Source: a bacterium
GTDB lineage: Bacteria > SZUA-79 > Acidulodesulfobacterales > Acidulodesulfobacteraceae
Direction: 5' to 3'
Length of the DNA stretch: 64,000 nucleotides
Assembly (NCBI GenBank): GCA_021818985.1
Contig: JAKASO010000005.1
Location: 33,204-97,203, forward strand
In this document: positions 50,303 to 58,925 of the stretch, piece after piece
Numbering within the stretch: the first letter of the stretch is position 1
How the letters are laid out: every line of letters begins with the position of its first letter
Position numbers and translations under genes: made by a program
The notes under the pieces: generated by a model
The model's database searches: none
Seen by the model: only the letters and a program-made list of their open reading frames with translations
Told to the model about the DNA's origin: nothing

Positions 50303-50536
50303 CTATGCCTTGACTTTCGATCTTATCATTTTATTCATAAGATCGTTGCCGTTAAGTTTTTTAAGCTTTAATTCTTTTATTTTTTTTTGTTCTTCCGGTG
50401 TTAAAAAAGGCTTTGTGCTGTATTTGCTCAAAGCTTTATCTATTTCTATATGTTCCAAATATACTTTTTTAAAAACTACATCGTTTTCTACTAATGTTTC
50501 CACAATTTTTTTTTCTGCTTCATCGAGCCACTGCAT
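50303..50536 (-). CDS. YdcH-family (DUF465) small protein
   Basis: This 77-residue protein of unknown function is rich in Lys and Glu and predicted helical. It matches the DUF465 pattern: FKKVYLEHIEIDKALSKY in the middle, then EEQKKIKELKLKKLNGNDLM near the end. A strong AGGAGG lies six bases upstream, so it is translated. It ends immediately before ilvD and is probably co-transcribed with the ilv genes. A TATAAT occurs in the gap before it, but no convincing -35. Confidence 0.75.
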   Translation of the reverse strand: MQWLDEAEKKIVETLVENDVVFKKVYLEHIEIDKALSKYSTKPFLTPEEQKKIKELKLKKLNGNDLMNKMIRSKVKA

Positions 50537-50625
50537 ATTGAACCTCCTTAATTAAGCCCTATTGCTATTATAAATTTAGAAAATAAAAACAAATTAATAA
50601 TTAATACTGTGAATATATAAATATA

Positions 50626-51363
50626 TTAAAAAGCTCCACCGCTATATACATAAAAAGGCGATAATTCTTCGATATACTTCAGGTCTGTGGCATTTTTATT
50701 TTTAATAAAGCTTTTTAGAGCAAGTATTCCGGCAAAATATGAAACCTTTAACGAGTTAAATGTCTCAAATTCAAAGCCTCTTATCTTTGAAACGGCATGT
50801 TCCACCTTAATCTTAAGGTTTTGCGCAGCTTTATCTTTATTGTAAGAGTATACAACCACAGGCGCCTCTTCCACCTCTTCAAGCCGTTCGATTATAGAAG
50901 AAAGAGCCAAAGAAAGATCTGATACCGCGGCTGAAGTCAGCCGCCCATATTCTGTGCATTCATTATTTTTAATTAAAAAAACGGAAAAATAGACATAATC
51001 CCTTATATAATCCTTAATCACGATTATATATTTCGATCTGTATTTGCCAATAAAAGAATAGGCGCAGGCGCACAAACTCCCGACTCCTAGAATATTTAAA
51101 CCAAGGCAAAAAGCCAATGTTTTAGCTATAGAAAGACTGACCCTGACGCCGGTAAAAGAGCCGGGTCCTAAAGTAACGGCGATACCCTTTAGTTTATTTA
51201 AGGGAATATTAACTTTTGAAAACATTTCATCTAATTGTTTGAATATCAATATCGAATGATTTTCATGAGGCCCCAGATCGCTTGATGCGATAATTTTAAG
51301 ATCGTCGTCTATAATGCAGACGCTTGAATATTTGCTCGAACTGTCCATAGATAAAACTGCCAT
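50626..51363 (-). CDS. tsaB: tRNA threonylcarbamoyladenosine biosynthesis protein TsaB
   Basis: TsaB is a partner of TsaD and TsaE in making the t6A modification at position 37 of ANN-decoding tRNAs. The 245-residue protein has the ASKHA-fold N-terminus (MAVLSMDSSSKYSSVCI), the HENHSILI segment and the signature VTLGPGSFTGVRVSLSIAKTLA. The C-terminal half is less conserved, as usual. It lies 52 bases downstream of rseP. Confidence 0.93.
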   Translation of the reverse strand: MAVLSMDSSSKYSSVCIIDDDLKIIASSDLGPHENHSILIFKQLDEMFSKVNIPLNKLKGIAVTLGPGSFTGVRVSLSIAKTLAFCLGLNILGVGSLCACAYSFIGKYRSKYIIVIKDYIRDYVYFSVFLIKNNECTEYGRLTSAAVSDLSLALSSIIERLEEVEEAPVVVYSYNKDKAAQNLKIKVEHAVSKIRGFEFETFNSLKVSYFAGILALKSFIKNKNATDLKYIEELSPFYVYSGGAF

Positions 51364-51415
51364 TATTGGATTACTCTCAGTTTTAACCTGGAGTAATATA
51401 TTTTATATTGACTTA

Positions 51416-52498
51416 TTAAATCTTCGTTATGCGTAGTATGTCGTTGTATGTAATAAATAACAATAGAAGTATAAGCAGAGCAAAGCCGAGTTTTGAGGCA
51501 TTTTCCTGAAACTTGACGCTTAACGGCTTTCTTCTAATCATTTCGACTATATTAAAGAGCAGGTGGCCACCGTCTAAAGCCGGAATAGGAAATAAATTGA
51601 TCAGTCCTATGTTTACGCTAATAATCGCAATGAAATAAAAAAATGGGGAAAGACCCAGCGAAGCCGCCGTACCCGATAATTGGGCGATCATTACAGGCCC
51701 TCCGAGATCGCTTACCGGAATTTTTCTTGCTATTAACAGGCCAATACTGATAGCTGTAATTTTTATAATAAACCATGTTTCTTTCACGGCAAACCAAAAC
51801 GCGTTAAATATATTAGTATAAACATATTTTGTCTTGTTTGACGGATATATTCCTATAACGTAACGCTTTGCTTTCTGTCCCAGCATATTAACTCCGGTAA
51901 TAAGTTTTGGCTTAACGCGAACGAAAAAAGACTTTCTGGCATGCGTTATTCCGAGCGTTACAGGCTTTTTGCCGTATAATTGAAGATAATTAGCTAATGA
52001 ACTCCATTTCCAGATCTTTTTTCCGTTAATAGACGTTATAACATCACCTTTTTTCAAGCCGGCTGATGCGGCAGGGTCGTTTTTAATAACTGAACCGACT
52101 ACGGATCTTAAAACCGGCTTGCCGAAGGAAAAAACAATAGAAAGTATAATTATCGCAAAAATGAAATTAAATGCGGGACCGGAGAAAACTATAAGGAATC
52201 TTTTAAAGGGGCTTAAATTATTGAAAGAACGTTTTTCGTCCTCGGGAGAAAGCTTTTCATCAGAATCTTCCCCAAGCATTTTTACATAGCCTCCGAGCGG
52301 GAGGGCAGAAACAACGTATTCGGTCTCTCCAAATTTTCTTCCCATAATCTTTGGACCAAAACCCAGCGAAAATTTTTCTACTTTTACCCCCATTTTTTTG
52401 GCAACGATGAAATGCCCAAATTCATGTATAAGAACTATGATGCTTACTACGATAACAAAAGCAAAAATATCAAAAATTACAGCTTCTCCTATAAACAA
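51416..52498 (-). CDS. rseP: Site-2 membrane metalloprotease RseP
   Basis: RseP cleaves membrane-anchored regulators such as anti-sigma factors within the lipid bilayer. The 360-residue protein has the zinc site HEFGH at about residues 25-29 in the first helix, one PDZ domain (about 115-185), and the third zinc ligand in PALDGGH. Only one PDZ is seen, while the E. coli protein has two. The start is TTG at 52498 with GGAG nine bases upstream. A good promoter precedes it. Confidence 0.94.
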   Translation of the reverse strand: MFIGEAVIFDIFAFVIVVSIIVLIHEFGHFIVAKKMGVKVEKFSLGFGPKIMGRKFGETEYVVSALPLGGYVKMLGEDSDEKLSPEDEKRSFNNLSPFKRFLIVFSGPAFNFIFAIIILSIVFSFGKPVLRSVVGSVIKNDPAASAGLKKGDVITSINGKKIWKWSSLANYLQLYGKKPVTLGITHARKSFFVRVKPKLITGVNMLGQKAKRYVIGIYPSNKTKYVYTNIFNAFWFAVKETWFIIKITAISIGLLIARKIPVSDLGGPVMIAQLSGTAASLGLSPFFYFIAIISVNIGLINLFPIPALDGGHLLFNIVEMIRRKPLSVKFQENASKLGFALLILLLLFITYNDILRITKI

Positions 52499-52584
52499 GA
52501 TTTATCTCCAGAATAAATTTTAAATAAAGCTATTAAAATTAAAATAATACAAGTTTTTACGCTTTTACATTATAATATTGTAAT

Positions 52585-52613
52585 ATTATAAATGTTTTTG
52601 GGCTTGAGTGCAA
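52585..52613 (-). promoter_or_regulatory. Sigma-70 promoter for rseP-tsaB
   Basis: On the minus strand TTGCAC (52608-52613) and a perfect TATAAT (52585-52590) are spaced by 17 bases in the 122-base gap between pheT and rseP. Confidence 0.65.
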
Positions 52614-52620
52614 TTATTTT

Positions 52621-55041
52621 TTAGTTCTGCCCCCTTAAAACGATGCCGAACTCTTTATTTAATTCTTTAATAAGACTGTCCCTTAATATATTGACCTCCT
52701 GCATAGTCAATGTCCTTGAACTCTCGCTTGCATCATACCGTATTAAATAAGCAACCTTGCCGCTTTCTACCTGCTTCCCTTTATAAATATCAATAAGCCT
52801 GACATTTTTTATCAATCCGGAGAAACCTTTTATGAATTTTTCAATTTTGCCGTACGGCGTGTCGTTATTCGATATAATCGAAATATCTTGCTCTATCAAT
52901 GGATATTTGGAAAGCGGAGTAAAAACCTTTTTAGATGATATATATTCTTTTACGGCGTCCATATCCATATCAAAAATACCGATTTTGTAATCTATGTCGA
53001 ATTCTTTCAGTATATTTTCCTTTATCTCTCCAAATATACCCAACGGAACCTTTCCTATCAGAAATTCCTGAACCTTGTTCAGCTCAAATATGCCGGTATT
53101 ATCTTTAGGACTAATATATACAAATCTTTTAATATTAAAGTTTTTCAACAAAAATTCTATGACCCCTTTTATCCTGTAAAATTCCGTATTTACCCCATCT
53201 AATTTGATTCCGGAGCATAATGCGCCGCATACCCTATTTTTTTCTAAAACAGGATAGCTGTTTGAAGCATCGTTAATATAAACCTTCCCCACCTCAAACA
53301 GTTTTATATATTTATGCGATTTTAAATTTTGTGAAACGGCTTTAAGAATTTCCGGGATTAAATTTGTTCTCATATAGGCATATTCTACCGAGATTGGATT
53401 TTTAAGCTCAAGAACCTTTTTTCTATCCTCGTTTATAACATCAAGTTCCTTTTTCCCGGTGAACGAAGGAGTGATTATCTCGATAAAATTAAGATGCCTT
53501 AACAGGTCTTTTATGTTTTTAGCGGTTTCATAATTAATATTCTTTTCAGGAGGGGCTAATATCCCGTAAGGCATGGACGATTTAATCTTCTCGTATCCGT
53601 AAATCCTGAAAATCTCTTCAAAAATATCAATCTTGCAGTTAATATCGCTTCTAAAAAATGGCGCAGCTGTTTCTATTTTATCGTCCGATGCGCTTACCTC
53701 AAATCCTAATCTTCTCAGTCCGGACACTACTTTATTCTTTTCTATCTCCTGCCCCAGAAAATCGTATAATTCATTAAAATAAATGGTAAAACTACCGGGC
53801 TGCCTTACCTTTAAAATATCGTAAGAATGACATATAATCCGCGCCTGTGGCATAATTTCTTTTAATAAGTAAATAAACCTGTTCAATCCTTTTATGGTCA
53901 AAAGGGGGCTAATGCCCTTTTCAAACCTTGTCGAAGCATCCGTCCTTACGGATAGGAGTCTTGAAGTTTTTCTTATATTAAACATATTAAAATTTGCTGA
54001 TTCCACGATTATAGACGTCGAATTCTCATCCACCATACTGTCTTTTCCGCCCATAATACCTGCAATGGCAATAATATGCTTTTCATCGGCTATTATTATA
54101 TCGCCTTCGGAAAGCTTTCTTTCCTTCCCGTCAAGTGTGATTAGTGGTTCGCCGCCTTTTGCGGCTTTCGCAAAGATATTGCCGTTATGTAATTTGGATC
54201 TGTCGAATACGTGTAAAGGCTGAGACAACTCGATCATTACAAGGTTGGTTAAATCAACAATATTGTTCACGGGCCTGATGCCGGATTTTATAAGCTTATT
54301 CTTAATTTTCGAGTTTGATTCTCTTATTTTTATATTATCAATTAGAACGGCTATATATGCCGGAATCAAGTCTTTACTTTCTACATTGACTTTTAACGCA
54401 CCAGGATCTTTTGAATAAGATAATCCCTGTATTAATTCAAGAGTGCCGTCTACCGGAGGAAATTTAATATCACGATCCAGTATAGCCGACAGTTCGTAAG
54501 CAAAACCTTCTATCCCAAACAGGTCCGGCCTGTTGGGTTCAAGATCGAACTCAAGGACGATATCATTTAATTCAAAGATCTCGAAAGCGCTCTTCCCGAC
54601 AGGTTCAAGAGGAAATTTCAGTATGGATGACGCATTTTGAGACAACCCCAGCTCTTTTTCAGAACAAAATGCCGCTTCCGATACAATTCCGACAATAGAT
54701 TTTTCCCTTATCTTTAAACCATCTTCAAATACAGCCCCTTTTGTAGCAATGAGCGGCTTTTCACCTATGCTTATTTCAGCTTTTTCTTTTGTGAAAACAA
54801 CCGTTTTTAACCCGATCTTCTCTCCGGCATAGACTTCTGCAATCGCAAAATTCTGGTTTTGCAGATGAGGGGAAATCATCTTAACCTCACCCACTATAAT
54901 CTTTTCGAATGAGTTCTTTTTATCTCCGTAAGAGATTATCTTTTCAACTTCCATGGTCCGGTTGTTAAAAAGAGATGGAACTGACTGTTCTTTTCCGCTA
55001 AAATCAATGTATTCTTTAAGCCAGTTTAAGCTAACTTTCAA
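52621..55041 (-). CDS. pheT: Phenylalanyl-tRNA synthetase beta subunit
   Basis: PheT forms the alpha2-beta2 PheRS with PheS. The 806-residue product has the N-terminal tRNA-binding OB domain (about 39-150), the B3/B4 editing domain, B5, a class II-like core and the C-terminal anticodon-binding FDX-ACB domain (about 710-804, starting near PLSKYPLIEQDISII). The start is TTG at 55041 with an excellent GGAGG six bases before it. Unusually, pheS is not next to it: 3.9 kb carrying dprA-like, comF-like and helicase genes intervene. Confidence 0.96.
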   Translation of the reverse strand: MKVSLNWLKEYIDFSGKEQSVPSLFNNRTMEVEKIISYGDKKNSFEKIIVGEVKMISPHLQNQNFAIAEVYAGEKIGLKTVVFTKEKAEISIGEKPLIATKGAVFEDGLKIREKSIVGIVSEAAFCSEKELGLSQNASSILKFPLEPVGKSAFEIFELNDIVLEFDLEPNRPDLFGIEGFAYELSAILDRDIKFPPVDGTLELIQGLSYSKDPGALKVNVESKDLIPAYIAVLIDNIKIRESNSKIKNKLIKSGIRPVNNIVDLTNLVMIELSQPLHVFDRSKLHNGNIFAKAAKGGEPLITLDGKERKLSEGDIIIADEKHIIAIAGIMGGKDSMVDENSTSIIVESANFNMFNIRKTSRLLSVRTDASTRFEKGISPLLTIKGLNRFIYLLKEIMPQARIICHSYDILKVRQPGSFTIYFNELYDFLGQEIEKNKVVSGLRRLGFEVSASDDKIETAAPFFRSDINCKIDIFEEIFRIYGYEKIKSSMPYGILAPPEKNINYETAKNIKDLLRHLNFIEIITPSFTGKKELDVINEDRKKVLELKNPISVEYAYMRTNLIPEILKAVSQNLKSHKYIKLFEVGKVYINDASNSYPVLEKNRVCGALCSGIKLDGVNTEFYRIKGVIEFLLKNFNIKRFVYISPKDNTGIFELNKVQEFLIGKVPLGIFGEIKENILKEFDIDYKIGIFDMDMDAVKEYISSKKVFTPLSKYPLIEQDISIISNNDTPYGKIEKFIKGFSGLIKNVRLIDIYKGKQVESGKVAYLIRYDASESSRTLTMQEVNILRDSLIKELNKEFGIVLRGQN

Positions 55042-55126
55042 GCTTTCCTCCGGTATTTTAAAATTTTATTCGTAATTACCCTTTTCGCCAAACAAATAAA
55101 ATAAGGCAAAGTAAGGGCTTATCGCA

Positions 55127-56107
55127 TTATTCAAACAGTTTAAGTTGTGTAAGTGGCAATCCCGTTTTATCTGTTTTTTCTCCGTACAGGTCGTTATATA
55201 TTATCCTGATCTCGTCTATTATATTGTTTAAATCTATATTGTTTACATTAAATTTAACAACCCCCGGCTTATTTATAAGTGATTTAAGTCCAAGATTTGC
55301 ATGGTCGTCCATCAAAGCCGGCGGGTAATCCGGTATAAATACCGGCCTTTTCTGTTTCATTGCAAAACCGCATGTCTTCATAGTTCCACCGGAAACGGGG
55401 GAGGAAACCGCAAATACCGCCAGACTTGACCCGCTTTGAAGCCTGTCCCTTGCAACTAAATATTTGGAGGATAATTTACTATAAAGTGAAAGCTCCGATA
55501 TTACAGCGCCTTTTTTTAAGACGACTTCCTGAAGAAGTTCTTTATTTTCAGGTGGATATACCAGTTCTAAAAGCCCGGAGCCTATAAAGGCGGCGGTATA
55601 TACACCGTAATTAAGCGCGGTTTTGTGTGCTATCGTGTCTATCCCTGCCGCAAGTCCGCTAATTATAGAAAAACCGGATAAACCAATATAATTAGTTATC
55701 CTTTCTGCCAATTCGCCTGCATATTCCGGCGGCATTCTCTGACCTATCACGGCAACGGCAAATTTAAGATTCTCTTTCAATACCCCCATATAATATAAAA
55801 CCGGCGGCCTGTTTTTTACAAGTAAAAGATTTGAAGGATAGAAAGGAGACTTAAATGTTATAATTTTAATATTATTTTTACCCGCTTCTTCAATTTCATT
55901 AATAGCATCAAAAAATGCAGTCCTTGCAATCCTTGAATTTTTTAAGATCTCTATGTGATCCTGTTTAAGTCCCGCCTCTAATAATTCGGCTTTTGTGGCA
56001 TTAAAAATATCGCACGGATTGTTAAAATGATTTAACAAAAGAAAAATATGGGAATCTTTTATCCCCGGAATATTTTTTAAAGCAAGGGTGCATATTATTT
56101 CATCCAT
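55127..56107 (-). CDS. DprA-like DNA-processing protein (SLOG fold), divergent
   Basis: DprA binds single-stranded DNA and loads RecA during transformation. This 326-residue protein has an N-terminal helical part with a helix-hairpin-helix-like LKNIPGI (about 10-55) and a Rossmann/SLOG domain with VAVIGQRMPPEYAGELA, SGLAAGIDTIAHKTAL and GSGLLELVYPPENKEL. The later motifs differ from standard DprA: RDRLQSGSS and SGGTMKT replace the usual RN-R-I-I-x-G-L-S and SGS-x-x-TA. No winged-helix C-terminus is apparent. It may be a DprA relative working with the adjacent ComF-like gene (36 bases away). Function is not certain. Confidence 0.8.
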   Translation of the reverse strand: MDEIICTLALKNIPGIKDSHIFLLLNHFNNPCDIFNATKAELLEAGLKQDHIEILKNSRIARTAFFDAINEIEEAGKNNIKIITFKSPFYPSNLLLVKNRPPVLYYMGVLKENLKFAVAVIGQRMPPEYAGELAERITNYIGLSGFSIISGLAAGIDTIAHKTALNYGVYTAAFIGSGLLELVYPPENKELLQEVVLKKGAVISELSLYSKLSSKYLVARDRLQSGSSLAVFAVSSPVSGGTMKTCGFAMKQKRPVFIPDYPPALMDDHANLGLKSLINKPGVVKFNVNNIDLNNIIDEIRIIYNDLYGEKTDKTGLPLTQLKLFE

Positions 56108-56131
56108 AAAATATTTTATCCATAAAATATT
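56103..56131 (-). repeat. 16-bp tandem duplication at the dprA-like start
   Basis: TCCATAAAATATTTTA (56103-56118) is followed by a copy broken only at its end (from 56119). On the coding strand both copies contain an ATG, but 16 bases apart they are out of frame. The upstream one opens only a seven-codon frame. Confidence 0.65.
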
Positions 56132-56142
56132 CTTTTTGCTCC

Positions 56143-56685
56143 TTAAACCGTCTTTGCAAGAAAAAACCTAATAACAGATCTTGCTCCATTTTTTAAAAGC
56201 ATATCTTTAATTATTTCCGATGTGTTCCCCGATGTTATAATATCGTCGAATAAAAGAATATTTTTGTTTTTTACAGCCTCCTGATCGGTTATAATAATCG
56301 AGTCCTTAACTCTTAGAGCATTTCTTTTACTTGTTAAATGAAAAGCCCGAACCCCTTTTTGACGTTTTAAAATGCCGTCTTCGAAAGGTATAATATTTAA
56401 AGAACTAAGCGAAGAACAGAGTATTTTGTTCGGATAAATATCTAGCATGGATGTACTTGGAGGGATTGGCAAAATTATATCACAAAACCAGAAATAATTA
56501 TATATAATTTTTGCAACTAAACTCTCAAAATAACTGACAGCTAAAAAATCGCCCTTTTTATATCTTATGATAAGATCGGAAAAGGCATCTTTTATGCCTC
56601 TATTTTTTGGAAGATACTGTCCAATATAGAAAACTTCAGACCTTTCATCAATGTTTATGCAAGAAATATTTTTAATCTGGCACAT
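56143..56685 (-). CDS. ComF-like phosphoribosyltransferase without zinc finger
   Basis: The 180-residue protein has a type I phosphoribosyltransferase fold with a PRPP-binding motif NILLFDDIITSGNTSEI near residue 147 and the ILPIPPSTS region near 77. ComF-family proteins normally carry an N-terminal four-cysteine zinc finger. Here it is missing, with only MCQIKNISC at the start. PRTases of this kind occur with DprA-like proteins and helicases in other genomes (from memory). Its start is 12 bases from that of the divergent helicase. Substrate unknown. Confidence 0.75.
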   Translation of the reverse strand: MCQIKNISCINIDERSEVFYIGQYLPKNRGIKDAFSDLIIRYKKGDFLAVSYFESLVAKIIYNYFWFCDIILPIPPSTSMLDIYPNKILCSSLSSLNIIPFEDGILKRQKGVRAFHLTSKRNALRVKDSIIITDQEAVKNKNILLFDDIITSGNTSEIIKDMLLKNGARSVIRFFLAKTV

Positions 56686-56697
56686 AGTTCTTACTTT

Positions 56698-58890
56698 ATG
56701 ATAAATCTTTATTGTAAAAATTTCAATTTTAATCTGTCTAATTACACCGGGGTCGTTTTAAACGGGAAAAATGAGAAAGATGAACTTATAACACGCCTAA
56801 ATAAGACGGGATTCGCAAATTTTTTAAATATGTTATCGTTTAAAGAGGTAAGCGAAAAGATAAGTTTAAATTTTTTTTCCAGCCATAATAACAAGCCGCT
56901 TAATTTTCAATTTGAACGGTACTTCAAAGCGTTTATTAAACCTGGGATTTTGATCTTTGAAGATATCGGGATAGGCAGTTTCAACGAGGCTTTAATTTTT
57001 AACTACCTTTTGGATAATTTTCTTTACAGCAAGGTCGCTGTATGCCCTGTTATATCCATAAATTGCCGGCTTGACGATATATATAATAACATCATGGATA
57101 TTTTTAAATATGATACCGGAAAATCCTGCATCATAGAAATTTTTAAATTAAGGCTTAAGTACTTCTCTGCCACAAGGTTATTAACGGATAGCAATATTCC
57201 TTATGCAAGATCGGTATATGAGATTATAAACCTTGCTAAAATTAAAGAATTTTCTTTTTGTGATAATGCTGAAACGGAAGTAGGGCTTTTATTCTCAAAC
57301 GGAAATAATAAGCACAATGATAAGTATATAGAAATATTTTTAAAAATACTGCCGTTAAAGAAATTCCCCCCGCGCCTTTGTAAGGTTGTCAATAAAAAGA
57401 GGATAATGTTATGGACAACCTCCTGCGAATTATATTTTGACCCGGCTGCCATTATTAACAAAATGCTGATATATCCATCGTATTTCAAAAAAGAAAGGAA
57501 AACTTTTTATCCGCATCTGAACATTATAAATAAAAAAACGCCTGAATTAAAATCTAACAACCGGGGCAATCTTAGTCCGGTGCAAAATATGGCAAAAAAA
57601 GAGGTGTGTTTTCCCAGCCTTATAATAGCCGGCGCCGGTTCCGGCAAAACCGGATTAATAGTTAATAAATTCCTTCATCTTACAAATTTTACATCGCCTT
57701 ATGAGATACTTGTCCTTACATTTACCAATAACGCCGTTGCCGAAATAAAACAACGCATTTTAAGCAGCTTAAATATAAAAGGGGTAAAAAATTCGGTTGT
57801 TCATAAAAATCTTAAAATACAGACATATCACAGTTTTTTTTATTCGCTTATTAAAGAATTTTATAAAAAACTTGGTCTTAGTGTAATTCCAGCAATTGAA
57901 CCCGATGACGAAACGGGCATATATGGAATAAAATATGACAGCCTTTTCTCAAACGGCTCTGATATACATGAAACAAAATTAAAATTTTACGATATCATAA
58001 AATTATGCATAAAACTTTTGAAAAACGAAGGGACGGTAAGAGAGATCGCGGGACGCTATAAATATATTCTCATTGATGAATATCAGGACCTTGATTTTTT
58101 AAGCGACGTCATTGTGAAAAAACTTGACCACGGAAGAGGAAATATCATGTTTGCCGGGGATGACGATCAATCAATATATAGTTTTAATGGCGGAAATCCG
58201 CTAAATCTACTAACCTTCGATCATTTTTTTCCTTCCGGAAAGTTATTTGTATTACAAACTAATTACAGGTCTAATGCGGATATAATAGATTTTTCAAACT
58301 CCATAGTCTCCCGAATAAAATTCAGATTTTCTAAAAATATGCTTCCGCCACGCTCGCAGACCAATAATTCTATAAACCCATCTTTTAAAGCCAGCGTTAA
58401 AACCGGCATTATAAAGATAAAAAAATTCAAAAACAGCCTTGCCGAAGAAAATTCAACAATAATATCTTTTGCCGATTCTGTAAACTCAGGGCAAAACACT
58501 GCGATCCTTATGCGCACAAAAAATGAAGAAAAACGTTACTTAAACCTTTTTAAGATAAAATGGGAAGGCGGCATCCTTAAAAACTGCCCTGAAAACAAGA
58601 ACTGGTTCATCGGAACGATACATAAGGCTAAAGGAATGGAATTTGATACTGTTTTTATAATAAATGCTTCGAGCGGCAATATTCCGCACTATAACAGCTA
58701 CTTAAGTATAAAAAGGGATAGAAATACAACTCACCCGCTGAATTTTTTATTTGATCGCAACAAGAGTTCAAATATTGAAAATATTGAAAATTTATTGGAA
58801 GAAGAAAGAAGATTATTTTATGTGGCAATATCAAGAGCCAAACAACGGATATATATCAGCTATTCCGGCAAAAAATCAGAGTTTCTGTGA
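56698..58890 (+). CDS. SF1 UvrD/Rep-type helicase with a novel N-terminal region
   Basis: UvrD-like helicases unwind DNA in repair and replication. The C-terminal 430 residues have all main motifs: Q-like LSPVQNMAK (about 300), Walker A GAGSGKT (312-318), motif Ia LTFTNNAVAEIK, Walker B LIDEYQDLD (about 459), GDDDQSIYSFNGG, LQTNYRSN, TIHKAKGMEFD and RRLFYVAISRAKQR. The first 300 residues show no motif I recognise. They are rich in Asn, Phe and Ile. This is an SF1 ATPase of normal core but unusual architecture, the only + strand gene between 14170 and the right end. It separates pheT from pheS with the comF-like and dprA-like genes. Confidence 0.85.
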   Translation: MINLYCKNFNFNLSNYTGVVLNGKNEKDELITRLNKTGFANFLNMLSFKEVSEKISLNFFSSHNNKPLNFQFERYFKAFIKPGILIFEDIGIGSFNEALIFNYLLDNFLYSKVAVCPVISINCRLDDIYNNIMDIFKYDTGKSCIIEIFKLRLKYFSATRLLTDSNIPYARSVYEIINLAKIKEFSFCDNAETEVGLLFSNGNNKHNDKYIEIFLKILPLKKFPPRLCKVVNKKRIMLWTTSCELYFDPAAIINKMLIYPSYFKKERKTFYPHLNIINKKTPELKSNNRGNLSPVQNMAKKEVCFPSLIIAGAGSGKTGLIVNKFLHLTNFTSPYEILVLTFTNNAVAEIKQRILSSLNIKGVKNSVVHKNLKIQTYHSFFYSLIKEFYKKLGLSVIPAIEPDDETGIYGIKYDSLFSNGSDIHETKLKFYDIIKLCIKLLKNEGTVREIAGRYKYILIDEYQDLDFLSDVIVKKLDHGRGNIMFAGDDDQSIYSFNGGNPLNLLTFDHFFPSGKLFVLQTNYRSNADIIDFSNSIVSRIKFRFSKNMLPPRSQTNNSINPSFKASVKTGIIKIKKFKNSLAEENSTIISFADSVNSGQNTAILMRTKNEEKRYLNLFKIKWEGGILKNCPENKNWFIGTIHKAKGMEFDTVFIINASSGNIPHYNSYLSIKRDRNTTHPLNFLFDRNKSSNIENIENLLEEERRLFYVAISRAKQRIYISYSGKKSEFL

Positions 58891-58925
58891 ATTACCTTAA
58901 TTACCTTATAGAGTTTCCGTGAACA

